Origin: Kryptolebias marmoratus
Taxonomy: Eukaryota; Chordata; Actinopteri; Cyprinodontiformes; Rivulidae
Length of the DNA: 64,000 nucleotides
Assembly (NCBI RefSeq): GCF_001649575.2
Contig: NC_051435.1
Location: 6,943,633-7,007,632, forward strand
Direction of reading: 5' to 3'
Part shown: one piece after another, positions 48,666 through 60,842 of the stretch
Position numbering within the stretch: position 1 is the stretch's first letter
How the letters are laid out: each line of letters opens with the position of its first letter
The notes under the pieces: generated by a model
What the model was told of the DNA's origin: nothing
Seen by the model: only the letters and a program-made list of their open reading frames with translations
Databases searched by the model: none
Made by a program: the position numbers and the translations under genes

Positions 48666-48727
<62 letters not shown>
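48666..48727. repeat. (AT)n microsatellite
   Basis: 62 bp of AT dinucleotide. Confidence 0.96.
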
Positions 48728-48728
<1 letters not shown>

Positions 48729-49122
48729 CTCATTTAAAATAAGGGTAATTTCACTCAGAATTAGATTACACTTATTTTTTCTTTTCAAACAAACAAACAT
48801 GATTGTTAGTTAGAGGAGGTTTAAAAATGAAGCCGTATGCTTACCCATAATTTGTCCTAAATATGACTGCTGCTGAAGCCATTTTAATGATATGGTTGGC
48901 CTGCAGAAATTTGATGATGCTGCTAAAGTAGTTAGAAAAACATTTACTGGCATATTTTCTCTCTCAGTAAAACTGGGTCAACATTAAAAAACATTTTGAA
49001 CCACGTCAAACACAGCATCAACCTCTTCATAAAGAAAGCAAGCAACAGTTTCAGTAAAATCACCTTAATATAAGCTGCATCTTACGGTCAAAACCTGAGG
49101 AGCAGGTACAGGAAAGTATTTG
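48728..49122. other. Intergenic, no feature recognised
   Basis: No gene or known element. Confidence 0.5.
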
Positions 49123-49240
49123 TGATTGCCCATTGCTGAAGGCAAAAGGCGATAAGATAAGGTTACGCAAAACCTCCTTGACCAAAATGGCTATAACGGC
49201 AATATGCATTCCTTCTGGACTATTCTAGGCCTTTAATTTA
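49123..49240 (+). repeat. Interspersed repeat family A, internally deleted copy
   Basis: It keeps the left end (GATTGCCCATTGCTGAAGGC), about 20 bp of core (AAAATGGCTATAAC) and the right end (ATATGCATTCCTTCTGG...CTAGGCCTTTAATTTA) in only 118 bp. Confidence 0.8.
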
Positions 49241-51854
49241 TAAAAAGTTGAGCAAGTGTTGGAAAATAACCCCTGTACTCCCTTTTCTCTCTTTTCTTAC
49301 GATTGCTGGTCACGTTAGCCAACATGTTTTGTTTCATCCGGAGCTGCGGGGCTATTGGGGACTGTTGTGCTATGAGGACGTGATCAGATTCGCCCCAAAC
49401 CCTGACCTCTGTCACGCTGACACATGTTTACACAGAGCAAATGTGAGGGAGTAAAGTGGGCCAGGAAGCCGCCCGCCACCACGCGCCTCGCAGCCTTATT
49501 TACAGTCATCTCCTGCAGCATTGATTGATAGCAGCCATCTCATTAACACCACAGCCAGTTCAATGCCTTCAAAGACACATCCTCTCCTGCTCAGGGTGTT
49601 GTATTGTTATTAGAAGTCCTCCTGAAAAGCAACTGTATCACAGAGGAAGAATAACAGAACATAAGGTTATTTACAAAAGCAAAGAAGGAAATGTAAAGAG
49701 GCAAGTGGGGGAATGGAATATATAGGAGAAAGGTTAGAAATAAGGTGTTGTTATGATCGGAATGATTTATTAGTGTAGCAGGACACTTAATAATTACTTA
49801 ACACACACACACATAGATCACCTTTACAGTATTTCTGTCAGGAGACGGCGAGAGAATGGAAATGATGTGTGATTGATGCCAGGAAGCACAGGCATGGCTC
49901 AGGGGGAAAGCAGTGCAAGGTCTTACTTATAAAAACATCAATCAGGGAGCATGGTCTGTGAAACCGCGGGTTGTGAAACACCACAGGACCCCCACCCCCA
50001 GTCTTCACACTGAGAACCAGACTCGCCTCAAAGGAAAGATGGGGCTCCTTTCATTCTCCTAATGAAGACTTTGACGACACTAAAGGAACAAATTGCTTGA
50101 CTGTTTACAGCATGCACCTCGCCGTGAAGCTGACCACGTAACAGCCGGAATAATTGTTTGCAAAGCGAGCATCGAGTCAAAACCACATGTGCAGAAATGA
50201 GCCACCAAGACACATTAAATCTTAAATGCAAGAGCGGTGAAGGTTTATGAATCCTGCTTTAAACCTGAAAAGATTAAAGTAAACAAACTTTCAATGATTT
50301 TAGTCTCCACCGCAGTACTCAAATGAATCCTTTTATACAGATTAAGTGTGCAAATCTACAGGAACTGGTCTAAATCTCAACTAATTCTGAAAGTCCTTCT
50401 GCATAACTGGGAAAACACTGATATTGTCATCTTTTTCCACAATAAAAAGGAAAAAAAAAAACCTCCTAGCGCTAGCTTTACTGGTAGAGGAAAGAGATTA
50501 TGGTTCTGAAGCGTATCTTGGGACTGTGGGGTTTTTGGGGTTAGCTGTGAAACTTATTTTGTCCTTTGAATTTTGATAAGAAAAAGAAACAGACAATAAC
50601 TGTTTTAGATAGGCCACATGTGTACCTTTGCTGGCAAATCCATTCTGAACAAATGTGCTTTGCTTTGCATCAAAAAAATCTCTGCTCTCTCTATCGAAAA
50701 CTGAGAATTCCACTCTTAGAAGATTGTGACAAACTGCAGATAAAACATCCCATTTCACTGTGAAGCTGCTGGATTTTGTGTCCTCTGTTTCTGAACAAAC
50801 AGCAGTCCAGACAGCTGGAGGTGCGACGAGCTTCCCACCCAGTTTGTCATTCAAGAACAGAACTAACATGAGCGCAGCCCGGAGTCATGGACGCTTTGTG
50901 TTTCTCGGCAGAATTATTTACAAGGCACTATTCTGCTCATTATTTTTACCTTCAGAAAGGTCATTTGTCAAGCCTCTTTTAATTGGGTTATTTTTCATGA
51001 GACAAACACAACCCTCTGGAGAGTATTTCATTTAAAATGTTGATAAGCACCTGATTGTTCCTGTGTCTGGCTCCTGCATTACGTTATAACACAAGGGCAG
51101 CAGTGAGTGTGGAAATATTAGAGCATAAAAATTAGCATTTTATGCTCTGATGCGTTTGAAATTGACATGTCTTTAGTGGAAGAAGAGAAACTCCTTATTA
51201 TGGCCTCCTCTTTTTTTTCTTCAAATTTTTACTTTATGAAGCCTTAATAACTGTATATATTTCCATCTGTGAGTACATCTCAGGGTTTATTTTTAATGGA
51301 TTGTTTTTCTCTTTTTGATTCTGTTTCATCAGAGACTTCCTTGAACAAAATGTAAAAAGCACTTAGGTTTCCTCCTGCCACCTATTTGCATTACATTATG
51401 GTGCAGGTGCAGTGGCTAGGGTCTGGAACCTCACTAATGAACAACCTTGTTTTAATTAACTTCAAGTTAAAATGGCGTGAAATTGAAAATGATTATTGCC
51501 AAAGTAAGCATCCCTAATTAGGATATGAGGAGTGTAAGTAAATTATTTGATAAGTATTGTTTATTTGGGGCTGAGCGTCACCTGGCTTGGGTTAGGAATT
51601 AATTTCTACAGCACAAACTGAACGCACCGTGGGAGACAATGTCATTTTCAGCAAGTGAAAGAATTTATTATTATGACTGTTCATATCATTTATTGTTCTT
51701 TTAAAGTTGAGCTTACACAAAGATATTTTGCTCCTTGTAATTTTCAGTTTGCCCAACAAAGAAGAATGCTGCATGGACTCCATCATCACAATGAATAGGA
51801 TAAAAAAAATCAATTATGACAGCAGATTAAAAAAAAAAAAAGTTATAATAATAA
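49241..51854. other. Intergenic with candidate conserved elements (49440-49570, 50860-51020, 51110-51560)
   Basis: No exon was found. The named sub-intervals are non-repetitive and carry motif-dense sequence: TTGATTGATAGCAGCC at 49520, CCTAATTAGGATATG at 51510, TTTTAATTAACTTCAAG near 51450. They look like fish non-coding conserved elements, but this is impression only and conservation was not tested. Confidence 0.35.
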
Positions 51855-52180
51855 TGTTTGTGTGTGTGTTTGTGTTTATTTGTCTGCGGTGTCAATGTTA
51901 GCAAAATATCTCATGATCCACTGAATGGATTTTAATGAAAATCTCAAAAAGTAATCAGTGCACAGCAGGTTAAGTTTTGGAGCTACCCTTATTCAAGATG
52001 GCTGCCACAGAGAGTTGAATTTAGCAAACACAAAAATGACTCTGACTCTTTCAGTTTTACAGATACTGACCTGAAATTTGGTGTATAGAAATGACGAGAA
52101 CAGACAATCTTAGTTTAAAACTCGTGGATGAAACATGGTGGGTGATATGCATTCCTTCAAGCAATGCTCGGCCTTTATTT
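51855..52180 (+). repeat. Interspersed repeat family A, single-core copy
   Basis: It opens with a (TG)-rich stretch, then GTTAGCAAAATATCTCATGA, CAAGATGGCTGCCACAGA and GAAATTTGGTGTATAG, and ends with GGTGATATGCATTCCTTCAA and GGCCTTTATTT. The near-palindromic GCATTCCTTCAAGCAATGC at 52149-52167 marks the right end. Confidence 0.85.
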
Positions 52181-54269
52181 AAATCTGTATTCTGTGAGTA
52201 GAGTGGTTAGCAAACCCACCTCCCAGCAAGGAGGCTCAAATGTAAGTTTGGTCTTGAGGGAGCATTAGGTTATAATTTAAATAGATTTTTGATGTGAGTG
52301 TGAATCATTGATGTTCTACTGAACAGAAACAGTAAATTAGAGACTTTACTTATAACCAGTACTTTTACAGGTAAACTGAGTACCTTTACCTAAATGCATT
52401 TTCATTCTAATCCTAGGTAAACACCATCCATGTTTTTCTCTGTTAGCGCAGCTCAGGAAGTAACCTAGCATTGGATGATGGATGAGCCTGTCAGATTAGA
52501 GACAATTAGATCATGTCTATTGACAAAGTTTAATTTCACTGATCGCATCATGAGCAACGACTCAAGTACAAACACATGTTCTCTCGTTACAGCTTAGACT
52601 GGCTGTCCTCCTTCCCCCCGGCTGATGCCTTCCTGACCTGTAATTTGTATTAATATGAGGGTCTGATAGTTTGACATCATAGGCTGAGGAAAGCTTGTTG
52701 AACTGTCACAAAATAATCCATCAGTTCTTGTCTTCAGTAAAAAAACAACATCTTTTCATTTAGATAGACATATGTACGTCTTTGCATAGAGAAAACAATC
52801 CTTTTGCATTTTGCAGCTTTAACAGGCAAAACCTTCCTGTTTGAAGGCTTAAAAGGTTTCCTGTTTATGAATGTCAGTCAAAAAAAAGTTTAACTTCCAT
52901 TTGAAATGTAACTTATTTAAGCTGCAGTTTACTTCTGTTGTCATTTGTTGTTTGGTTAGGTTTAGACATTAAAAACTCATTAATTATCATTGGCAAAATG
53001 TATTAGGCTTACCTTTAATTAGATGTAACTTTTACTGCACTAATGATGTCTTCTTGGGTGGCTACTCCCTTCTCTTTTTACAAAAAACACAATGTGGCAA
53101 AGAAATGAAAGTAACCTCATAATTAAATCTGTAATCAAGTTGTGCTAATTTATGCTACTTTAAGGTTGGCATAAACCTTTATGTATCTTCCTTTAGCTAA
53201 CCAATAAATGTGTAGACAAATTAATAAATATTGTACAAGAAGGTGCTGCTTTAGGACAAACAATGATTTCAGCAGGAATCATACAATCATGACATTAAAT
53301 TTAAGTCCAACTATTGTAGAAAAAAGAGGAAAAACAGTGTGCTGGATTATTAACTGATTAGCAATAACAAGTAAACATCAGCAGATCCTTCTGCCATCAA
53401 AACAACCCCTGAACAAGCAGGACATGAGAAACAACAAAAGATCTATGTGAGGATCCTGCCTGCTCCTCTAGGTGGAGCCGTGGGCTGGCAGGCTCTTGGT
53501 TCTTCACTTCTTGATACATCACTTCCTGGTCACTCATTAACCCTGCTGTTATCAATCAGTGCTGGATTGTTCTTGTGAACATTCTTTTTGTTTGTTTGTT
53601 TGTTTGTTGTTGTCATTGTTGTGCAGAACTAACTCTCATTTTCTTGTGGACATGAGTCGGATCGGCACACTGGACATCTGGATAATCCTACATCCTCTTC
53701 AGAAACTGAAAAGAAAACAGAATCAAGTAAGAGAAATCAAACATTAATATCATCATTGGAACATTCTCCAGTTCAACTTTAATACATATATCCTCCCTAG
53801 TGTAGACTACCTTGGACCAACTTCCACACAACCTGCAATATTTATTTGTACATATTGTAAAAAAATCTTTTAAACCTTCTCCTTGTGTCACTTCCTGGGT
53901 TTAGCGCTTAAAAGTCCATTTAAGGTTAATATTATGACAATATGAGATGTGTCTGGTTTAAAGACATTAGCAAATTAGCCTTTGGGCTATGTAGAGTGTG
54001 AGGTGGGGATACCTATCAGACTGAATTAGACTGAACACTTTATTGTTCAAGCAACTTTTATGTGTTTTTAAAGGGAAAGCTGCTCCCTTGCAAACTGGTG
54101 GTGCTTCTGTAGGTAGTGTTGTTTTTAGGAGGGTGAGTGTCAAAGTAAAATCCATATGCATGCTAGAATGCAGGTACTCCCAGTTGAAAGTTGTTTTTAT
54201 TTTGTTGTACAGTCTTCATGATGTTACCACTGATCAGTGTGCATGAACAATGTCTAATTTATGTGTCAG
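52181..54269. other. Intergenic, no gene recognised
   Basis: Includes a (TTTG)n stretch at about 53587-53608. No exon or element was identified. Confidence 0.5.
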
Positions 54270-54435
54270 GTCTGCAGGAGGGTGGTCTCATGGTACTTAT
54301 TCAGGCTGTGTCCAGATGGACCCCATGGGTAAAAACGTAGCCACCAGAGACGCGCCTCTCCCTGAGGCCTGGCTCAAGGTAAGTATTCCTGGTCCCTACA
54401 GTATCTGGGTCTCTTGATCTTGTCACCATTGATGC
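54270..54435 (+). repeat. Fragment of a common teleost LINE-type repeat
   Basis: The ATGGACCCCATGGGTAAAAA-like, GTAGCCACCAGAGACGCGCC and GAGGCCTGGCTCAAGG motifs follow the order of a fish repeat consensus I recall, though the exact family is uncertain. No reading frame remains. Confidence 0.45.
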
Positions 54436-54454
54436 CCTCAAGATGTGTCACTAA

Positions 54455-54665
54455 AAAGGTGGTCAAAAAATGTCCCACCTAAGGGTGACCTTAGGGCAGA
54501 CCTTGCATTGAACTCACTGGCAAGATCATATCTGTTGCTTTGGAAGCTCATCAAAAATCCCCTTGGATGAGCTGAAAAAAGGAAGAGGAAAGTCTGGGGA
54601 TCTCTGCTTAGGCTCCACAACTAGGTCCTGGATAAACCTGATGTATGGATGTGCTGGCAATCCAC
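54455..54665 (+). repeat. 3' tail of a Rex-type LINE
   Basis: The order TGTCCCACCTAAGGGTGACC, GGCAGACCTTGCATTG, CACTGGCAAGATCATATCT, TTGGATGAGCTGAAAAAAGG, GGAAAGTCTGGGGATCTCTG and a closing GTATGGATG matches the LINE C-terminal/3' UTR consensus also seen in protein form at 24790-25350. Frames are broken. Confidence 0.7.
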
Positions 54666-55237
54666 CCCATAATTATTTAGGAGTTTTCAGCAGTTGACTT
54701 ATCATTTTTCACCGGCAAGCTTGTTGTTTGAGTGAACTTGCAGTGCTGTGCATACATAAACAAACAAACAAAAATCCCAGTATCATTCAGCTTTGATTTA
54801 CTGAACACTAATTTAAATCTTTCACATCAGCTAACAGAAATTTGCCTAACTGTATCTTATTGATTAGAGTATCAAGAAAAGGTTGTAAAGCTGCATTGGC
54901 CCTTGGCCACAGTTATGCCAAACTCCACTGAAGCTACCAGGCTAGCCTGAGGCCATTTTTCTTACTAATGCATTTTAATGTCACTGATGGTTCTTTTCCC
55001 ACTTTTGATCAGCAGAGCAATGGTTTCTAAAGTGGGGGTCAGGACTCCGCTTTAAGTAGTGAAATTACAAGTAGTATATCTGCAGATCACCAGAACTCAG
55101 TTCAGATTTAAAATATTTGCTAATAGTATGTCTGATTTACAAGAGAGTAACAGCATTTGTAAATGGATAAAAATAATATTTTAAGTGTTGAGGCTGTTTG
55201 TGTTCTCAGTATGCCTTTGATTGGCTTAATAGCCGTC
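54666..55237. other. Intergenic, no feature recognised
   Basis: No gene or known element. The GTGGGGGTCAGGACTCC motif near 55031 is reminiscent of hAT-type repeats but too short to call. Confidence 0.4.
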
Positions 55238-55470
55238 AGATATGATAGCACTGTTGTCCTACAGCAAGAAGGACCTGGGTTCAATCCCCGAGTCCAACCT
55301 GGGGTCATTCTGTGTGGCGTTTGCATGGGTTTGCTCTGGGTGCTCTGGTTTCCTCCCACAGGCTAAAAACATGCATGTTAGGCTGCCTTCAGGCCCAGGC
55401 CTCCCTTGAAAAACAGATCTGTGATCTCAATGGGACTTGTCTGGTTAAATAAAGGTTAATACATAAATAA
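55238..55470 (+). repeat. SINE-like repeat with tRNA-type box B
   Basis: It begins ATAGCACTGTTGTCC. GGTTCAATCCC at 55278-55288 resembles a tRNA B box, followed by TTTCCTCCCACAG and a chimeric end (GATCTCAATGGGACTTGTCT then GGTTAAATAAAGGTTAA). Shares its core with 8205-8492. The open frame 55163-55366 crosses it and is not a gene. Confidence 0.7.
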
Positions 55471-55509
55471 TGTCTGCCTTTTATAATGGTGGGGAATAAT
55501 GTGATTTTC

Positions 55510-55565
55510 TATATGTGTGTGTGTGTTTATTTGTTTGTTAGCAAAATATCTCATGAACGACTAGT
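55510..55565 (+). repeat. Interspersed repeat family A, 5' core fragment
   Basis: A (TG)-rich stretch followed by TTAGCAAAATATCTCATGAA, then homology stops. Confidence 0.7.
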
Positions 55566-56819
55566 CCAACAAAGATGCCTTTATAAATCTTTGTTTTTTA
55601 TGTCATTGACTTGACCGTCCTCTGTGAGTATGGGGTAAAGGAAAAGGAAAGTGACAGAAATGGATACATTAGCATCATCAAGCTTCATTACAAAGATACA
55701 GCAGAGAGGACATACAAGCAGCAACTTTGGGGAAAAAAATCATATTTTTAAATGAAGTAAAAATTGAAAACCAATTTTTCAAAAGAACATCTACAAAACA
55801 ACTTCTAATAAGTGAACTTCATAAGGGTGATCAGAAGTAAATTAGAGTTACTACTGAACAAACTAATCAATACTAAACCTGATATGCAGTATACAAATCC
55901 AAATATATTTCTCAGTTTGCCTGAATCCACACAGACCTTTTTTCCCCAGTTGCTTTGAAGCATTGTCCGCACGCAATGAACATCTTTTGTTAAAAGCAGG
56001 TTGTCTGTGTTTGTTCATCCACTCTCTGGTTGTTATTAAATAACCACATAATAATCCCCTGATGTTGGGTATTACAGCAATCACAGGCAAGGGCAAGGAA
56101 GCATGCCATTGGGAGCCGCTCAGAGAAAAACATATACTGTGCTCTCAAACTCAGTTTGGCTGTGTTTAACTTTAGAAAATACAGCTTGGGGACTGACACA
56201 TTTTATTAACATCTTGCAGTGAAGTTAAGTCTTTTTACAGAGGCAGTTTGCAACATTGTAATATGGTGAAAAATCTTTTATTCTGCCACTGATAGCCACA
56301 GTGGCAAACAACCACATACACCATAGACTTGCAAACATAAAAAATGTATAAAAAGCAGGCCTAGTCACAAAATATGCTAAATGTTCTCATGTTCTCAAGC
56401 AAACTTTTAATGTATTAACTGTAAAACTGATGAAAGGGGCTACATTTATACCATTGTGCAAATGGTTTAATACCATGACTGGGTGTAAATTATCATTACA
56501 CGTGGAAATACACATCCTTCACAAACAAATGAAAATGTTTAATAAAGAGTACAGAAAGCACATATGGGATTACTAAATAATTATATAGCTATATTTGTGT
56601 TGCAGAATTTAAGGTTTAACAACAATGCAGCATGTTTCCCTCTGATTTTACTCATAAAAATACAACTATTTATTCTGTGCCTCAATAGTGCTGCAAGAAC
56701 TGTACAACAGTTATAGTTCCCATATTGTCTAGATCCCTCCCCGAATACACCAAAAACTCTGTGACCTGTCAAACAAACAAACAAACAAAAAAACCCAGCA
56801 GTGTGAACATGTGAAGAAT
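55566..56819. other. Intergenic, no gene recognised
   Basis: AT-rich. A (CAAA)n lies at 56770-56790. No exon. Confidence 0.5.
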
Positions 56820-57195
56820 GATCATAATACCAAGTATATGCAGTGAAATACAATCTTGTTGTCTTTTTTAAATATGGACATTAAAAATATAAGCTGTACA
56901 ATTTTGACAAACAATATTTATAACATTGTAATCGTAGCCTAACATTATTCTGACAGTGGGTGTTAGATTATTACAGAAATCTGCACCCAGAGATAAAATA
57001 ACTTGTATTATATACAAGAATTACAAAACTCAATAGTATCAAAGTACTTAAATATAAACTAATTCATACTTAATTAAACTCCCTCCCCCATTAATTTTTG
57101 AACTATGGATTTCTGACATGTATGTGCTCTGGTATCCATCAGGGGGTGCTGCAACACCCTCTGCACCACTACTTCCCACAGCCTTGAAACATCCC
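56820..57195 (+). repeat. Interspersed repeat family B copy
   Basis: Homologous to 33009-33370 over most of its length. Its right end (GGGGGTGCTGCAACACCC, then ACTACTTCCCACAGCCTTG) matches the inverted fragment at 7880-7945, so all three belong to one dispersed family. Confidence 0.72.
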
Positions 57196-60100
57196 ATATT
57201 TCCTGCCTCCAACTCACCAGTTTCAATAACACAGCACTTGCTGTCTATCATGTCCAATGTGTTGACAAATGCCAACAAGATGTTAAAATAATCATTTTTA
57301 ATGACTTCGCCTGTCAGTGATTTTGGTGCAGCTGATTGATATGTGGTCACTTTTATCAATTGGTCTGCCTCTCATTAGGCAGTGGTAAAATACAACCCTG
57401 TAACTAAAAAACAAAAAGGGAAAGTAGCATTCACTGCAGGAATGCATATCACTCACTGCCTTGCATGGCAAAGTTTGAAACAGAAAATGTCACACCTTTC
57501 ACAGAGGAGGACAATAAAAAACAGAGGGAAAATACTGCTTTTTCTCAAAAACTTCAACATGTTAAATAAATCAGATTTAGTTATTTATACATTTCTTATG
57601 TAAAGACCTTACTGAAGTAGATATTTTATTTTCAGTTTAATTAAACTGTTCAGACTGAGAGTTGAGTTTATTTCATACAGACATTAAATATCCCCCCTCA
57701 TCCAACTGATTAGTAATGTGCAATAACATCTGCTGATGTGTTTCAATCAATGAAACACAAGCAAGAAACAGATCAATTTTAGAGTAAACACATAGTTCCT
57801 ATGTCCAGAAGTCAATAAACCAAATGTAATACATAACAGATTTTTTTTCTTCTTCTTTTTGTGTTTGTCTCAAGAAAAAAATCTTCATCTGCTTTCTTTT
57901 CTATTCATTGCTGCCAATAGGATTGTGGAGTTCAGGAATAAAGATTGTTTTACAGAACAAGAACATCCGACAGTGTTATAGATGCATGAATAAATTTGAG
58001 CATTTTGGGCTATGAACACATTTGTTCTGTTAATTTATCAGAAAAAATATAATATTTTACTACCAAGAGTACAAAATTCAATAGTGTAATATGCTGTCAA
58101 AATGTGTCCATCTATTTATGGCTTGTGTTTGTGCTTTCACTGTACTTGTTCCAAAACTAGTGTTGATCTGTTAGATATTTATAAGCATCTTTACTTACCA
58201 GCTGTGGACTCCACATCTGGCTCTGAGTAAAGTTTAAATGTTACTGTTTAGTACTAAGATCTGCAAAAGGAGACTTTATTTTTATATGCAATTAATCATA
58301 AATGCTTATAATTTTGAAACTCTCCAAATACTTAAAGAAAGACATGAGTAAATATGCTTACTTTTAGTTTCATTTTGTTTTTTGTCTTCAGTTTTATATA
58401 AATAATTAAAAAAAATACAATTTATCTTTTCTTTTCCAAACTGGTTAGAATAAACATCTGAAAGCATCAACTGCAGACTTGCAGATGCACTTTATGATAA
58501 TAAATTTGGTTGACAGTAAACACAGCCCTGGCAAATAATTGGAATTTTCAAAATATCTCTTATCAAACATTCCAGCAAGGAAAAAAAAAAGAAGCGCACC
58601 GACTTGTGTGTTTCTGGATTATCTCCTCCATTTGGAATCTGAAATGACGACATGATGAACTGCTTTTTCTCAGTCACTACGCCACCGTCATGCTGTCACT
58701 CAAATAAATTGCGGCAGAATTATCCATGATTGCATTTGAAATGCAAAACAAGGCAAGCATTTTAAGGCAGGAGGGCTGTTGATCTGCTAGCATTTTACAA
58801 ACTTTATCCCATAGGTCTTATTAGACATTTCTAAACGTACATCTGTATTAGGATGACAGCGCACAGCAGGCAGTCATCTCCTGGATCCGGATCCTCCCAT
58901 TAGGATCCAGTATTAGCATCCAGTAATTTCATCAATCTCTTCTCAAAATTACAAAGAGTCCAGAGTTCATGTCTGATGAATTACATGGGATGAAAGAAAG
59001 CATACATGATTTGTGTCTTCAGCTCAAGTCATTTTTTTTTGGTTGCAGTTTTCCCGACTGCAGCCAAGCAGTGTGCTATTTATCAGAAACATGTTACCTG
59101 CAATATCTAGATCGAAGCAGAACAGCAGGGGATGCAGTTGACACCCTGGAAACTTAGTTGAATCATGCAGTGAAGCAGCTGCCCTTCAGCAATTACAGTT
59201 ATGAAGCCATAAATCAGAGCTTAATGGGAGAGACAGAGGAGTGAAGCTAAAAGACATGTGCCACCTCTGTGGAATTGTCTCCTCATGTATACTTCCAGTT
59301 AAAAAAAATTTTTGGAAAGAAACCCTCAGACATATAGCTTTGACTCTGAACCTATGCTTGGATAAGACAGGCCTTTAGATATGATAAGTTGACAGGACTG
59401 AAACGTCTCCCAATGTGTGAAATTTCAGTTTGTAAAACTCTCAAGCATGAACTATTCCTCTAAATGAAAAGTTAAAGTATTTGACATGTTTTCTGCCACA
59501 TAAAGTTCAGAATGAGGACTTTAACAGGATTACGGGATATCTTGAAATGAAGTGTGTCATATTAACATTTTTTTCTATCTGAATGGCTTTAATGCTTGTG
59601 GTTTCATTTAGATCGTAGTGTTTTCTGAAAACACACTTCTATCAAATCATGGTTAAAGGTAGGTCTTCTGACATAGATAAATTCTGGTCTACCATCACTC
59701 TCAGACTGTATGCGTCTGACATGGATATGGTAAATAACAGTATTTTAAGAGGCTAGTGACGCCTCTTGAATGGCATGTACCAAACTACACAGATTTTACA
59801 GTGGTGAGTCATCCTGCTCCGATAGAACGCCACTTGTATTCAAATGACAACACTTCGACATCTTTTTTTATATTAGTAGGGTTTAATATATCGATTTGAT
59901 GTACATTAATTAGGCTTTACTGACAATATAAAGTTAGAGTGCTGAGCTGATTGTCGGAGAGCCAGTCGAACTGAGTGGCCACAGACCACGACTCAAGCTC
60001 CTGACCTCAAATTTTCACGACAACATAATCGTATAAGATGGCCAAAAATCACACGGCGTGAGCATCCTCTTAAGGCAGACAGTCCAATTTCAGAAAATTC

Positions 60101-60701
60101 TTTACAAATCAAAATACGCATCAGCTTCAGGCAGGACTCCAGATCATAACAGGGTTAGAAGGCAAACAAATTAGGGGAAACAGCAAACCGAAACGATACT
60201 TTCAGGCTGATAAAATGCAGGTGGAAAAAATAAAGACAATTACACAGCAAAACTGCAGGGGAAGTAGATGAAATAAATAGCAAAAACCTTCAAAATAAAA
60301 CAGGAAGTAAAGAAAATCGTAATATCCAAGAAACTAATGCCCTATTTTAAAATTGTCAATAATTTTCTAAATTAATTACAGACAAAAATCATAAAGTGAC
60401 GCCTGTTGGTGAAAAGAGACCTGGATTTATTAAAGCTTCAGAAACCCAATCTTGTTTTGATATGTTACAGATCTGAAATTCAAAATGCATCTTTATTCTT
60501 GTAAATCTAGCTTCCAGGACATAAAACTGAATAATCTGAGACAGAAGTGCCTGGAAAAAAACTAAAGTCAGTGGAAAAGTAGGAATACTGGCATTTTCTT
60601 TATTTGAAAGGTCCATATTGCTGTTTTTTCAGATTTTGGGGTAGATCATTTTTCTCCTACAAATAAGCCAGTGTCTCACACCCATCAACCTATATCCATT
60701 T
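57196..60701. other. Intergenic with candidate conserved elements (58680-58960, 59150-59290)
   Basis: No exon. The two named patches are non-repetitive, with homeodomain/forkhead-like motifs (GAATTATCCATGATTGCATT near 58715; AGCAATTACAGTTATGAAGC near 59188). Suggestive only. Confidence 0.35.
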
Positions 60702-60842
60702 TAAATGGTAAATGGCTTGCACTTGTATAGCGCTTTATCTAGTCCAAGGACCCCAAAGCACTTCACACTGCAATCATTCACCCATTCATTCACACATTCA
60801 TACACTGATGGCGGTAAGCTATCAGGGGGGGGGGAGGGGGGG
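60702..60842 (+). repeat. Common teleost interspersed repeat (AAATGGTAAATGG family)
   Basis: AATGGTAAATGGCTTGCACT, then TTGTATAGCGCTTTATCTAG, CCCCAAAGCACTTCACACTG and the CATTCACCCATTCATTCACA tract match a repeat seen very widely in fish genomes. It ends in a G-rich run (60825-60842). The class is not certain. Confidence 0.75.
60825..60842. repeat. Poly-G tract
   Basis: Eighteen bases, all G except one A. Length may be a sequencing artefact. Confidence 0.8.

Noticed and set aside
55278..55288. tRNA gene signature (B box)
   Set aside because: Only a B-box-like motif inside a SINE-like repeat. No cloverleaf or A box at proper spacing was found.
55163..55366. 67-codon open frame
   Set aside because: It crosses the SINE-like repeat and has no independent support.
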